From positions 1-64,000 of the forward strand of contig NZ_VZCB01000013.1 of NCBI RefSeq assembly GCF_009494395.1: a stretch of 64,000 nucleotides of DNA, written 5' to 3'. The translations under genes and the position numbers were made by a program. The notes beneath the pieces are model-generated. The model saw nothing but the letters and a program-made list of their open reading frames with translations. It was not told the DNA's origin and did no database searches. This stretch comes from Segatella copri (GTDB taxonomy: Bacteria; Bacteroidota; Bacteroidia; Bacteroidales; Bacteroidaceae). Of the stretch, positions 27,857-36,510 are shown in pieces; position 1 is the first letter of the stretch; every line of letters starts with the position of its first letter.

Positions 27857-30592
27857 TTATTGTTTTTCCAACCTCCAATCAATACCTAAAGGATTTCCTT
27901 CCATACGCAGCACCCAAGGGAGATTTCCAGTGGTGGCTATCTGCATCACGGTATCATCCTGTTCAGCCTTCACGGTGACGCTCTCTGCATCTTGCGAAAC
28001 CTTACGCCATACTATCCCATTATAAACGAAAGAGCCTGTACCCAGAAGTTGCTGCAGGGCTTTCCGGGAGATAAACAGGAAGGTGCCATCCCGCATTCCA
28101 TGATTGGAGCATTGGTTGCAAACATACAGGTTCTTTCCTTTCTGCGGACTATCCCAACAGAATCCGTCAGCCTCAGCCACGAGTTGACGAGGGATGAGAT
28201 AGACCGACTGATTACATTTCAGCACAAGGGTATCAGGGATACTCACGGAATCTACACCCACTTCCCATTGACGATATTGACGATTAAGAATGAAGTGAGA
28301 TATAAACTGCACAGGAATAGTTTTCCCGTATTTATCCACAAGTTGTTCACAAAGTGTGAATTTCTCTTTCTCCTTTATATTCAATGGTTTGGAAGCTTTA
28401 TCAACAACCTTTTCCACAGCAGAAGAATGAGGGAACACAAGTTTTCCACCATTTATCAACACATCGTGAGTTATGAACATCTGCTTCCATTTCTCTCCTT
28501 CTCTCACCACCTTCAAGTTCTTTCCATTAGACAGATGGATGGTGTATTCCGGAACCATCGGTGAACCTACGATATAGAGATTCTGTCCGGCTATCGGATA
28601 GAATCCCAGCATATTGAAAATAAGCCAGGACGACATCGCTCCCCCATCATCATTACCCGGCAAACCACCAGGAGAATCATCATAGTTATCGTTCACAATC
28701 TGATGGATTCGCAGAACGCTCAAGTCAGGGCGCCCCACCCAATGATACAGGTAAGGAGTCATGAAGCTCGGTTCATTCGCCACATTGAAATGGCCATTGG
28801 CGAAGAAGGTATCAAGTCGTTTGATGAAAGCATCCTTGCCACCACAAGCCTCAATCAGTCCCGGCACATCGTGAGGAATACTGAGACTATACTCAGCCGA
28901 CAAAGCCTCGTAGAAGAAGGTTGACCACCATGGAAGATACCAGGGCGCCACCTTGGTATCCGGATGATAAGGAATCACAGGATGATAGACCTTCGACTTG
29001 CCCCAAGGCACAGAGTCGAGCCATCTGCCATCCGCATCTCTCGGCATGATAAATCCCTTCATCCCCTGCCATTCATAATCAGAACGCCAGAGGTTGCGCC
29101 AGTTATGCGAACGCTTCATATACTTATCGTAGAGTTCCGGATAACCCAGTCCTTTTGCCACCTGGGCAATACACCAGTCATCATAGCTATACTCCACGGT
29201 ACGATTGCCGGCACGGTCTATTCCATACGGAATATAGCCCAGCGTGTTATATTCCGTCAATCCACCTCTACCATGCTTTTCCTCAGGCACACTGCCCACA
29301 AAGCCATCATCATCCGTTGGCGGCACTTCGGCATCCTTGATCATCGCCTTCAGCGCCAGTTCATAATCGATACCCTTCATTCCTTTGGCAAAGGCATCGG
29401 CTATGACAATATCCGCATTGCTGCCACCCTGCGTTCTGCCGTTCCAGTTGCCGCTTCTGGCATCAGGCATATAACCGTCATGCTTGTAGATATTGAGCAG
29501 GGAATTGACCATATCACGCTGCTGGGGTTCCTCAATCAAGGTAAGCAAAGGCATGGAAGTACGGTAAGTATCCCAGATGGCATAGTAATCGTCGTAATAA
29601 GGCGTAGCTGAGAAATGAGGGTTTTCACCCGACTTATCCACAGGCATCAGCATCGTATGATAAAGGGCTGTATAAAACATCCGCTTCTGCTTTTCGGTTC
29701 CTGCGATTTCTATCTTTCCCAACTTTCCGTTCCAGGTTTTCCGCACATTCTTCAACTGGGCATCGAAGCCACAAGACGGGATATTCTTCCTTGCCTGGGC
29801 AACACTGATATGCGAAATACCAATCTTCAGATTGACGGTACTTTTCGAGAAGGCAACATCCAATCTTGTCTTTGATTCCTTCACCTTATTATATAGAGGT
29901 ACTTCGCTATTAGATAAAGGGACACCGCTATTAGATAAAGGCGTATCGCAATTAGATAAAGGCACATCGCTCTGCAAATAGAAATATACGGTATAAGGGT
30001 CGCCATTGTTCCAGCCACCCCTTACAGTACTCCATCCTGAGACGGCATATTTTCCATCACAAGTAACATACGAATCCACATACTGCTGAGTTTCGCGCTT
30101 ATCTGGAATCGTATCTATACCCAGGAAGGTAGCCACATCTATCAGGAGTTTTCCCTTCTGCTTTCTGCCATAATCCAATCGATAGAAGGCACAACGTTCT
30201 GAGGCGGTAATCTCCGTCCGGATTCCATTCTCAAAGGTACACGCATAATATCCCAAGGCAATCTTCTCATCCACCCGTTTCTGGATGATTTCCCCAGCAT
30301 CAAAGAAAGGCTGAATCAGGATATTACCATACTTCTGTCCACCTCCCGTTCCACTGACATGCATCTGCGAGAATCCCTTGACAGGCTCAGGCATCGGCGC
30401 CCATCCTGCATTCGGCATAGACACGGCATCTGGTCCCGGCTTCGCCATCCCGTAAGGCATGCAAGGTCCGGGGAAAGTTCTACCCAATCCCTCACTTCCG
30501 ATACGTGGATCCACGTATCGGGAATAATCTTGCGCCATTGTCATCAAGAAGCCAAAGGCAAAAAATATAACTAAGAATACGCTTCTCTTCAT
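27857..30592 (-). CDS. GH92 family glycoside hydrolase with in-frame minisatellite and C-terminal extension
   Basis: This 911-residue protein has a signal peptide ending near residue 20 (MAQ). GH92 hallmarks are VDPRIGSEGLG at the start, HVSGTGGGQKYGN, SYDDWCIAQVAK, IPHDVPG, and GNDDGGAMSSW. In the usual EGNAWQY position this protein has YEALSAEYS, a departure from standard alpha-1,2-mannosidase members that may mean another linkage preference. Near residue 215 a heptapeptide (xxVPLSN) repeats four times, encoded by a 21-bp tandem array (about 29885-29970). After the usual GH92 end (INGGKLVF) there are about 170 further residues with C-x2-C (NQCSN region), not recognised. It lies in a cluster with SusC/SusD and the phosphatase-GH92 gene. 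Confidence 0.85.
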   Translation of the reverse strand: MKRSVFLVIFFAFGFLMTMAQDYSRYVDPRIGSEGLGRTFPGPCMPYGMAKPGPDAVSMPNAGWAPMPEPVKGFSQMHVSGTGGGQKYGNILIQPFFDAGEIIQKRVDEKIALGYYACTFENGIRTEITASERCAFYRLDYGRKQKGKLLIDVATFLGIDTIPDKRETQQYVDSYVTCDGKYAVSGWSTVRGGWNNGDPYTVYFYLQSDVPLSNCDTPLSNSGVPLSNSEVPLYNKVKESKTRLDVAFSKSTVNLKIGISHISVAQARKNIPSCGFDAQLKNVRKTWNGKLGKIEIAGTEKQKRMFYTALYHTMLMPVDKSGENPHFSATPYYDDYYAIWDTYRTSMPLLTLIEEPQQRDMVNSLLNIYKHDGYMPDARSGNWNGRTQGGSNADIVIADAFAKGMKGIDYELALKAMIKDAEVPPTDDDGFVGSVPEEKHGRGGLTEYNTLGYIPYGIDRAGNRTVEYSYDDWCIAQVAKGLGYPELYDKYMKRSHNWRNLWRSDYEWQGMKGFIMPRDADGRWLDSVPWGKSKVYHPVIPYHPDTKVAPWYLPWWSTFFYEALSAEYSLSIPHDVPGLIEACGGKDAFIKRLDTFFANGHFNVANEPSFMTPYLYHWVGRPDLSVLRIHQIVNDNYDDSPGGLPGNDDGGAMSSWLIFNMLGFYPIAGQNLYIVGSPMVPEYTIHLSNGKNLKVVREGEKWKQMFITHDVLINGGKLVFPHSSAVEKVVDKASKPLNIKEKEKFTLCEQLVDKYGKTIPVQFISHFILNRQYRQWEVGVDSVSIPDTLVLKCNQSVYLIPRQLVAEADGFCWDSPQKGKNLYVCNQCSNHGMRDGTFLFISRKALQQLLGTGSFVYNGIVWRKVSQDAESVTVKAEQDDTVMQIATTGNLPWVLRMEGNPLGIDWRLEKQ
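29885..29970. repeat. 21-bp coding minisatellite inside the GH92 gene
   Basis: The plus-strand unit ATTAGATAAAGG plus nine variable bases recurs every 21 bp about four times. It keeps frame and codes for a VPLSN-type heptapeptide. Copy number could vary by slippage without frameshift. Confidence 0.8.
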
Positions 30593-30609
30593 ACGTTTTA
30601 ATTAATAAT

Positions 30610-30646
30610 TGCGCCAAAATCTTCAAATTTACCACATTTTGGCGCA
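30610..30646 (-). terminator. terminator after the DUF4468-like gene
   Basis: TGCGCCAAAAT and ATTTTGGCGCA form a perfect 11-bp stem just after the stop at 30648. The downstream tract is A/T-rich rather than pure T. It may act as a terminator or as an RNA-stabilising end. Confidence 0.6.
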
Positions 30647-30647
30647 G

Positions 30648-31307
30648 CTATAACGCCATTTGAATGCGATTCATCAAGACCTCCACATATCCATGACTCA
30701 TCACCAATGCCTTGCTGGAAGTTTTCTTGGTTCCATCTTTCTTCGCAAAAGGGAAACAAACATTCAGCGACCATGTTTCGTTCACAGTATATGGGGGATG
30801 CTTGTCAAAATCCTCATCCAGCATGGCACTCCAAATACCATCATCAACTTTCGTCACCTCATAGTTTGGAACGACTATCGTCAGTTTGACCTGTTCATCT
30901 TTGATGTCGCAACGCACAAGAGGGCGAATATTGACACAATAAGAGGAATAACCACCCGAGTGATAAGCAATGCCAGGCAAATAACCCTTTGCCATGATAA
31001 CCCCCAATTCCTTGTCTGCCATCTCTATCGATGAACTAGCATTGCTAAAGGTTTTCAGAAACCAATAATTCAAATCGACAAAGAGTTCATTTTTACTCTT
31101 GCCTTGCACCGAGATAGTTTTCTCAAACGTCAAAGCATTGTCCTTGTCCAACGTATCTTTTTCGCCTAGATAAAGCGCAATGTCTTTCCATCTTTTTCCA
31201 TATTGATTAATCACGTAAGTCTCGACCTCTTTACGGCTCAATGTTTGAGCATCTACAGCTAGCAAGCCTGCCAAGCACAGTAATAACAACAATAGATTCC
31301 TTCTCAT
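30648..31307 (-). CDS. exported DUF4468-like protein
   Basis: A 219-residue protein from ATG at 31307; two more upstream codons would need TTG. The signal peptide ends near residue 20 (VDAQ). The pattern with LTFEKTISVQGKSKNELFVDLNYWFLKTF and a later VKLTIVVPNYEV resembles the DUF4468 (TBP-like fold) lipid-less exported proteins common in Bacteroidales. Function is unknown. A terminator separates it from the SusD gene, and another hairpin separates it from the GH92 genes downstream. It may therefore be an independent unit sitting inside the polysaccharide cluster. Confidence 0.6.
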   Translation of the reverse strand: MRRNLLLLLLCLAGLLAVDAQTLSRKEVETYVINQYGKRWKDIALYLGEKDTLDKDNALTFEKTISVQGKSKNELFVDLNYWFLKTFSNASSSIEMADKELGVIMAKGYLPGIAYHSGGYSSYCVNIRPLVRCDIKDEQVKLTIVVPNYEVTKVDDGIWSAMLDEDFDKHPPYTVNETWSLNVCFPFAKKDGTKKTSSKALVMSHGYVEVLMNRIQMAL

Positions 31308-31354
31308 AATCAAACAGTTTTATCAAAATGAAATAAACTTCATCTAACAATTAG

Positions 31355-31387
31355 AAAAAGGGAGTGGCAGAATCCACCACTCCCCAT
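31355..31387 (-). terminator. terminator after susD-like gene
   Basis: GGGAGTGG pairs with CCACTCCC around a short loop, and on the minus strand the stem is followed by TTTTT. Confidence 0.8.
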
Positions 31388-31405
31388 TTATCATCATTCA
31401 ATCGA

Positions 31406-33025
31406 TCAATATCCAGGATTCTGCTCCCAACCATTCAAATTGATTGTGTTTTGTGGCACTGGGAAGATGCGATGACGCTTGTCGAAGTTTGCATCCGGGA
31501 AGTCCTTGTAATGAGGGAAGAACTCATCCTCATAATGACCGAAACGAATCATATCATTACGACGCCAGTTCTCATCAAAGAATTCACGACCACGCTCATC
31601 ATAGATTTCCTGCAAGGTAGGTTCGTTAGCTATCGTTGGAGCACCTGCGTATGAACGAATCTGGTTGAAGAGAGCTTTTGCACCACTACTACCCTGACGA
31701 GTAAGAGCCTCAGCCTTCATAAGAAGTATGTCGGCATAACGGAAAATCGGCAAGTCATTAGACTGGTTACGACCATTATTATAATCGGCTGGAGTAGTAA
31801 ACCATTTGATGGAGTGACAACCCTGCTGATAAGCATTGGCGTCATTGCCAACTTCAATGGTATTATCTTTCTTTGCAAGAGTGATGTCTTCCGTAAAATG
31901 TACCTGGTTGCCTTTATACATAAAAGGTTCAGTTGTAGGACGTAAAGTCTTTGGGTCACGAACATAGACATCACCACGAAGAATGCTGAGATTACGAATA
32001 TCCCCATCCAGAGAAAACAATTTGGCAAACTCAGGAGTGACTACCATGTTACCACCAAACGACTGAGTAAACTTATCTGTTGAACCATAGACATTTGGCA
32101 ACATTTTTTTCATATCCTTGAATGTACGAGGACGAGCATACTGCATACCCTGACGATTGATGGCATCATATGGTATTGCGTATATGAAGTCTTCCACCTT
32201 CCAGCCATTGTCGTATGAGAACTTATGAAGATAGTCAACAGAACCCAAATTGAACTTACCACTATTGATAATTTCATCGCAAGCAGCAATACAAGCATCC
32301 AACTTTGGATTTACAGCAGTTGCAGCATCATATTGGTCAACCGACTCCGCCGTATAAACAGGCCAGTTGATATATAGCTTGGCAAGAAGAGCCTCAGCCA
32401 TCCATTTAGTAGGCTTGCCGTATGTATTTTCAGTAACATCATCCGTCAATGCAGGGATAATGTCTTTAAGCTCACTCTCAATCCACTCCGCAACTTCCTT
32501 ACGTGGAGAACGAGGTACCACAGAACCTTCAGACTGAACTTGATCCAAAATCGGCGTATCACCATAATTATCCATCAAAATCCAGGTGTAATAAGCACGT
32601 ATGGCACGAGCAGGCGCTTTCATCTGGGCAGAAGCTCCACTACCCAAATCCTCCAAGATGGTATTCGCCTTTGTAATACCAGCCGTCACATCATCATACC
32701 AACCGATAGATGCATCATTAGGAGAACTACAATGTAATGCTTGGTGAGCATAGGTACCACTGTCATAATAACCGCCAGCAAAAGCGAGTGAAGTAAACTC
32801 ATCGGAAGCCAAGCATTGTGCCTCCATATAACGGCGGCCCAATGTTCCTGCAAGATGGTAATATACATCCGCCATTTTTGCCTCCACAACAATCATAGGA
32901 TCAACTCCTGAGTTTTGACTAGGATCCTCAGTATATTGCGAGTTTGGACTCATGTCCAAATCCGTACAGCCGGTAAGTGTCATAGCTAACAATCCAGCTG
33001 AAATAAACAATCTATTTAGTTTCAT
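31406..33025 (-). CDS. SusD/RagB family surface glycan-binding lipoprotein
   Basis: This 539-residue protein has its lipobox cysteine at residue 20 (LTGC), followed by a polar stretch. It shows the alpha-helical TPR scaffold of SusD proteins (for example APARAIRAYYTWILMDNYGDTPI and the late YADILLMKAEALTRQG segment), and ends with FPVPQNTINLNGWEQNPGY, a very typical SusD terminus. SusD-like proteins sit at the cell surface, bind oligosaccharides and act as a lid for the SusC channel. It lies 24 bp downstream of the SusC gene and ends in a terminator. Its substrate is not visible from sequence. Confidence 0.95.
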   Translation of the reverse strand: MKLNRLFISAGLLAMTLTGCTDLDMSPNSQYTEDPSQNSGVDPMIVVEAKMADVYYHLAGTLGRRYMEAQCLASDEFTSLAFAGGYYDSGTYAHQALHCSSPNDASIGWYDDVTAGITKANTILEDLGSGASAQMKAPARAIRAYYTWILMDNYGDTPILDQVQSEGSVVPRSPRKEVAEWIESELKDIIPALTDDVTENTYGKPTKWMAEALLAKLYINWPVYTAESVDQYDAATAVNPKLDACIAACDEIINSGKFNLGSVDYLHKFSYDNGWKVEDFIYAIPYDAINRQGMQYARPRTFKDMKKMLPNVYGSTDKFTQSFGGNMVVTPEFAKLFSLDGDIRNLSILRGDVYVRDPKTLRPTTEPFMYKGNQVHFTEDITLAKKDNTIEVGNDANAYQQGCHSIKWFTTPADYNNGRNQSNDLPIFRYADILLMKAEALTRQGSSGAKALFNQIRSYAGAPTIANEPTLQEIYDERGREFFDENWRRNDMIRFGHYEDEFFPHYKDFPDANFDKRHRIFPVPQNTINLNGWEQNPGY

Positions 33026-33049
33026 ATTCTGTAATCTGATTAAATGTTA

Positions 33050-36000
33050 TTACTTAACAGTCACAATAGCGATACGGTTAGCATGATTGGTATCCGCACC
33101 CTTGGCGATAATACGAGTCACATTCACACCCTTATTCTGTAGATACTTAGCTACTGCATCTGCACGTTTCTGAGACAACTGCTGATTTACAGAAGACTTG
33201 CCTTCAGGAGAAGCGTATGCTACAATCTCGACATTAGAGCCACTCTTGATGCCATCAAGTTCTGAAGTATTACCAATCTCTGCAGAATTTACAGGGAATG
33301 TCACAACGTATGTGCTCTGTACGAAAGTTGTCTTTCCTGGAACCTCCTTAACCACTTCCTTGATTACTGGTACTTCCTTGATTACCTCTCGGTCGATATA
33401 CTGTGGCGTAGCCTTTTTCTTCTTGCTTCCACCGAAATTAATCTTAACACCCACCATGAAGGTACGTGTATGTGGATAACGGCTCCAACGATAATCGATA
33501 CCCGGATCAATGCCACCCATATTCACCTCAGGATCAAGTCCCTTATAGTTAGTGATCGTAAAGAGGTTATTGGCTGTGCCATAAAGAGTCAAATCCTGAA
33601 TCCAGTCATTAAAGCAATTACGGAATGTGTAACTCAAAGAGAGCGTCTGAAGACGAACGTAAGATCCTTTCTCTATATAACGGTCCGAAGGAAGTGAGCC
33701 TGAAGCATCGCCAACAGGATTAGAAAGGAATTCTTTCAATACGTTCTTACCATCTGAGAACATTTGAGCAGCCGTATAGTGAGCGCGAGCACTATTATAA
33801 ACGTCATTACCGAACACACCTGTGATAAATGCGTTCAGACTCCAGTTCTTATAAGTAAGCGTATTATTCCAACCTGCATTGAGCTTAGGTTGCGCACAAC
33901 CAGTTATAGAACGGTCTTTCAAACTTGGATTATTGGTAGTTTCGCCTGTACGATTACCATTTTCATCAAGAACGTAGTACTCTGAGCGTCCATTTACAAT
34001 TCCTGCATACTGATACGTATAGAATGTACCAATAGGTTCGCCCTCCATAATTCTCTGTGTCCAACCATCAGCAGAAACACCAGCTACCATTGGATCACCC
34101 TGGGTGAGATTAGTAGTATGGAATGTCTCATTCTGCATCTTATCGACAGTATTCTTGTTATGAGAGAGGTTGAGGGTAGTACTCCACATGAAATTCTTGG
34201 TACGAACAGGCACCGCATTCAATGTGAACTCAATACCCTTATTGGTCATCTCACCCACATTGGCATCCATCCAACTATATATGTACTGAGTTGTAGAAAC
34301 AGGATAGCTCCAAATCAAGTCCTTGGTCTTCTTATGATAAACTTCTACAGTACCATTCAGACGTCCCTTCAAGAATGCGAAGTCGAGACCAATGTTCAAC
34401 ATACCTGTTGACTCCCACTTCAAATCAGGGTTTGCATTCTTGGTTGCACCGTATGTGCGATAAGTCTTACCGTCATATACGAATGTACCAGAAGCACCAT
34501 ACGTATTATAAGAAGAATACACATCAAAGCCCATGGCATTACCAGAAATACCATATCCCGCACGAAGTTTCAAGTTATCGAAGATATGCTGGTTCTGCAT
34601 AAACTTCTCCTCAGTGATATTCCAGGCAGCAGATACAGAAGGGAAAGTTCCCCAACGATTGTTCTTGCCGAATACCGAAGAACCGTCACGACGAATGGTT
34701 GCCTGAAGCATATAACGACTGTCAAAAGAGTAGTTCACACGACCGTAGAAAGAGATGTTACGTACTTTCTCCAAATAGCCGCTCTGAACGGAGTTCTGAA
34801 CACCCAAGATGGTTTGTGCGTATGACATATTATACCATCCAAGATCATCATTATAGTAACCTTCAACACTGAGACCGAATCCATCGTTATTCTTCTTTTC
34901 TTCCCAAGAATAACCACCCATCAAGCCCCACTTGCTCTTTCCGACCTTGAAATCGTAGTTGAGATAAGTCTCAAAAGTCTGTTCACGACCAAAATAAGTA
35001 TTACGGGTAGCCTGACCATTCTTGTTGCCTATACCCTCCAACTGAGAGTTACGGGTATTATAGGCACTATAAGTACTTTGATAATTACTCCAAGAATAGT
35101 TGACACTCCAAACGAATCCCTTCCAAAGTTCGAGGGCGGTCTTACCAACAAACTGGTTACGTTTCCATACAGTCTCAGACTTATTTTCCTCCATCAATGC
35201 AAGAGGGTTATAGTTCTTGGAACCAGAGCCTACTGTCCATGTTCCATCCGCATTTTTGATGGCATTTGTAGGAGAATAGTAGTTCATGGCATCAAGCACA
35301 GATGCACCCTCATTGCCAGATGGTACGCCAAAATGTTTGCCATACATCATATTCGCACCAAGAGAAACCGTAAGGTGGTCTTTCAATGTCTTGGTTGACA
35401 CAAGAGAACGGACATTGAAACGGTCAAAGCCTGTCATCTTGATGACACCCTCACGCTTTCTAAGATCGGCACTAATCATATAATTAGTAGAACCATTTCC
35501 ACCACTAATGTTTACATTATGATTATGACTTATACCAGTACGAAGCACCTCGTCTTGCCAATCCGTATTGGCGCCACCATCCTTGAGAGTTATATTGTTG
35601 TCCTTTGCATACTGACGCAAGTCGTCAGCTGTACACACATCATATTTCTTCAGGATATTGTCAAAAGCTACATAGCCATTGTAAGAGACATTGGTTTTCT
35701 CCTCAGCACCCTTCTTGGTAGTAATGATGATTACACCATTGGCAGCCTTGGAACCATAGATGGCCGTAGCTGTAGCATCACGAAGCACGTCAATAGACTC
35801 GATATCTTCTGGAGACACAATAGAAATATCAACTCCAGGGATTCCATCCACTACATAGTAAGGTGACATGGCACCTGTACGGAGAGTAGAAGCACCACGA
35901 AGTGTAATGGTAGGAGAACCGTTAGGATCGGCAGTAGAAGAAACCACCAAACCCGGAACCTTTCCCTGAAGCATCTGACCTGGGTCTGTAAACACACCTT

Positions 36001-36376
36001 GGTTCAAATCTTCAGCCTTCACGGTAGTAATTGAAGAGGTAACATCCTTACGGCGCATCGTACCATAACCTACCACAACCACCTCGTTGAGGGCAGTGTT
36101 ATCTTCATCCAACACTATCTGACTATTGCCACTTGCCTTAATGGTCTTTGACGTAAATCCAATGTAAGAGAGCTTCAACTTTGCTCCCGGCTTCACATTC
36201 AAGGTATAGTTACCATTTATATCGGTAACCGCACCATTGTTAGTACCTACCTCCATGACACTTACGCCTATGAGAGGTTCGCCATTGGCATCTTTCACGG
36301 TGCCGCTGACCTTACTTTGTGCAAATGTGAGTGTACTCACCAGCAGAAGGGCGGAAGAAAGCAATACTCTTTTCAT
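33050..36376 (-). CDS. SusC/RagA TonB-dependent transporter with a C-terminal OmpA-like domain
   Basis: A 1108-residue protein from MKRVLL (an ATG 33 bp further upstream is possible but would bury the signal peptide, cleaved near residue 20, FAQ). Next come a carboxypeptidase-regulatory-like domain (KVSGTVKDANGEPLIGVSV), a TonB-box region (NEVVVVGYGTMRRKDVT), plug and 22-strand barrel ending near residue 985 (VGVKINFGG). An unusual extra part follows: a KKKK and V-I-K-E-V-P repeat linker, then about 85 residues of OmpA C-terminal type (FPVNSAEI, ASPEGKSSVNQQLSQKRADA, VAKYLQNKGV, final NRIAIVTVK). OmpA domains bind peptidoglycan, so the transporter may be tethered to the cell wall. It pairs with the SusD gene downstream. 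Confidence 0.9.
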   Translation of the reverse strand: MKRVLLSSALLLVSTLTFAQSKVSGTVKDANGEPLIGVSVMEVGTNNGAVTDINGNYTLNVKPGAKLKLSYIGFTSKTIKASGNSQIVLDEDNTALNEVVVVGYGTMRRKDVTSSITTVKAEDLNQGVFTDPGQMLQGKVPGLVVSSTADPNGSPTITLRGASTLRTGAMSPYYVVDGIPGVDISIVSPEDIESIDVLRDATATAIYGSKAANGVIIITTKKGAEEKTNVSYNGYVAFDNILKKYDVCTADDLRQYAKDNNITLKDGGANTDWQDEVLRTGISHNHNVNISGGNGSTNYMISADLRKREGVIKMTGFDRFNVRSLVSTKTLKDHLTVSLGANMMYGKHFGVPSGNEGASVLDAMNYYSPTNAIKNADGTWTVGSGSKNYNPLALMEENKSETVWKRNQFVGKTALELWKGFVWSVNYSWSNYQSTYSAYNTRNSQLEGIGNKNGQATRNTYFGREQTFETYLNYDFKVGKSKWGLMGGYSWEEKKNNDGFGLSVEGYYNDDLGWYNMSYAQTILGVQNSVQSGYLEKVRNISFYGRVNYSFDSRYMLQATIRRDGSSVFGKNNRWGTFPSVSAAWNITEEKFMQNQHIFDNLKLRAGYGISGNAMGFDVYSSYNTYGASGTFVYDGKTYRTYGATKNANPDLKWESTGMLNIGLDFAFLKGRLNGTVEVYHKKTKDLIWSYPVSTTQYIYSWMDANVGEMTNKGIEFTLNAVPVRTKNFMWSTTLNLSHNKNTVDKMQNETFHTTNLTQGDPMVAGVSADGWTQRIMEGEPIGTFYTYQYAGIVNGRSEYYVLDENGNRTGETTNNPSLKDRSITGCAQPKLNAGWNNTLTYKNWSLNAFITGVFGNDVYNSARAHYTAAQMFSDGKNVLKEFLSNPVGDASGSLPSDRYIEKGSYVRLQTLSLSYTFRNCFNDWIQDLTLYGTANNLFTITNYKGLDPEVNMGGIDPGIDYRWSRYPHTRTFMVGVKINFGGSKKKKATPQYIDREVIKEVPVIKEVVKEVPGKTTFVQSTYVVTFPVNSAEIGNTSELDGIKSGSNVEIVAYASPEGKSSVNQQLSQKRADAVAKYLQNKGVNVTRIIAKGADTNHANRIAIVTVK

Positions 36377-36442
36377 GATTCTTCCATTTGTCTTTTGTAC
36401 TATTTGCATAACTTATTAGATTTTGTTATTAATAATCGGATA

Positions 36443-36450
36443 CAAAGGTA
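36443..36450 (-). promoter_or_regulatory. -7 element for the susC-susD unit
   Basis: TACCTTTG on the minus strand matches the Bacteroidetes -7 consensus, about 67 bp upstream of the chosen SusC start. No clear -33 partner was seen. Confidence 0.5.
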
Positions 36451-36510
36451 GTACTACCTTATTACACCTGTTTAAGATTTTAGTTTCAATTCTATGAAAA
36501 GATTGTTTTT

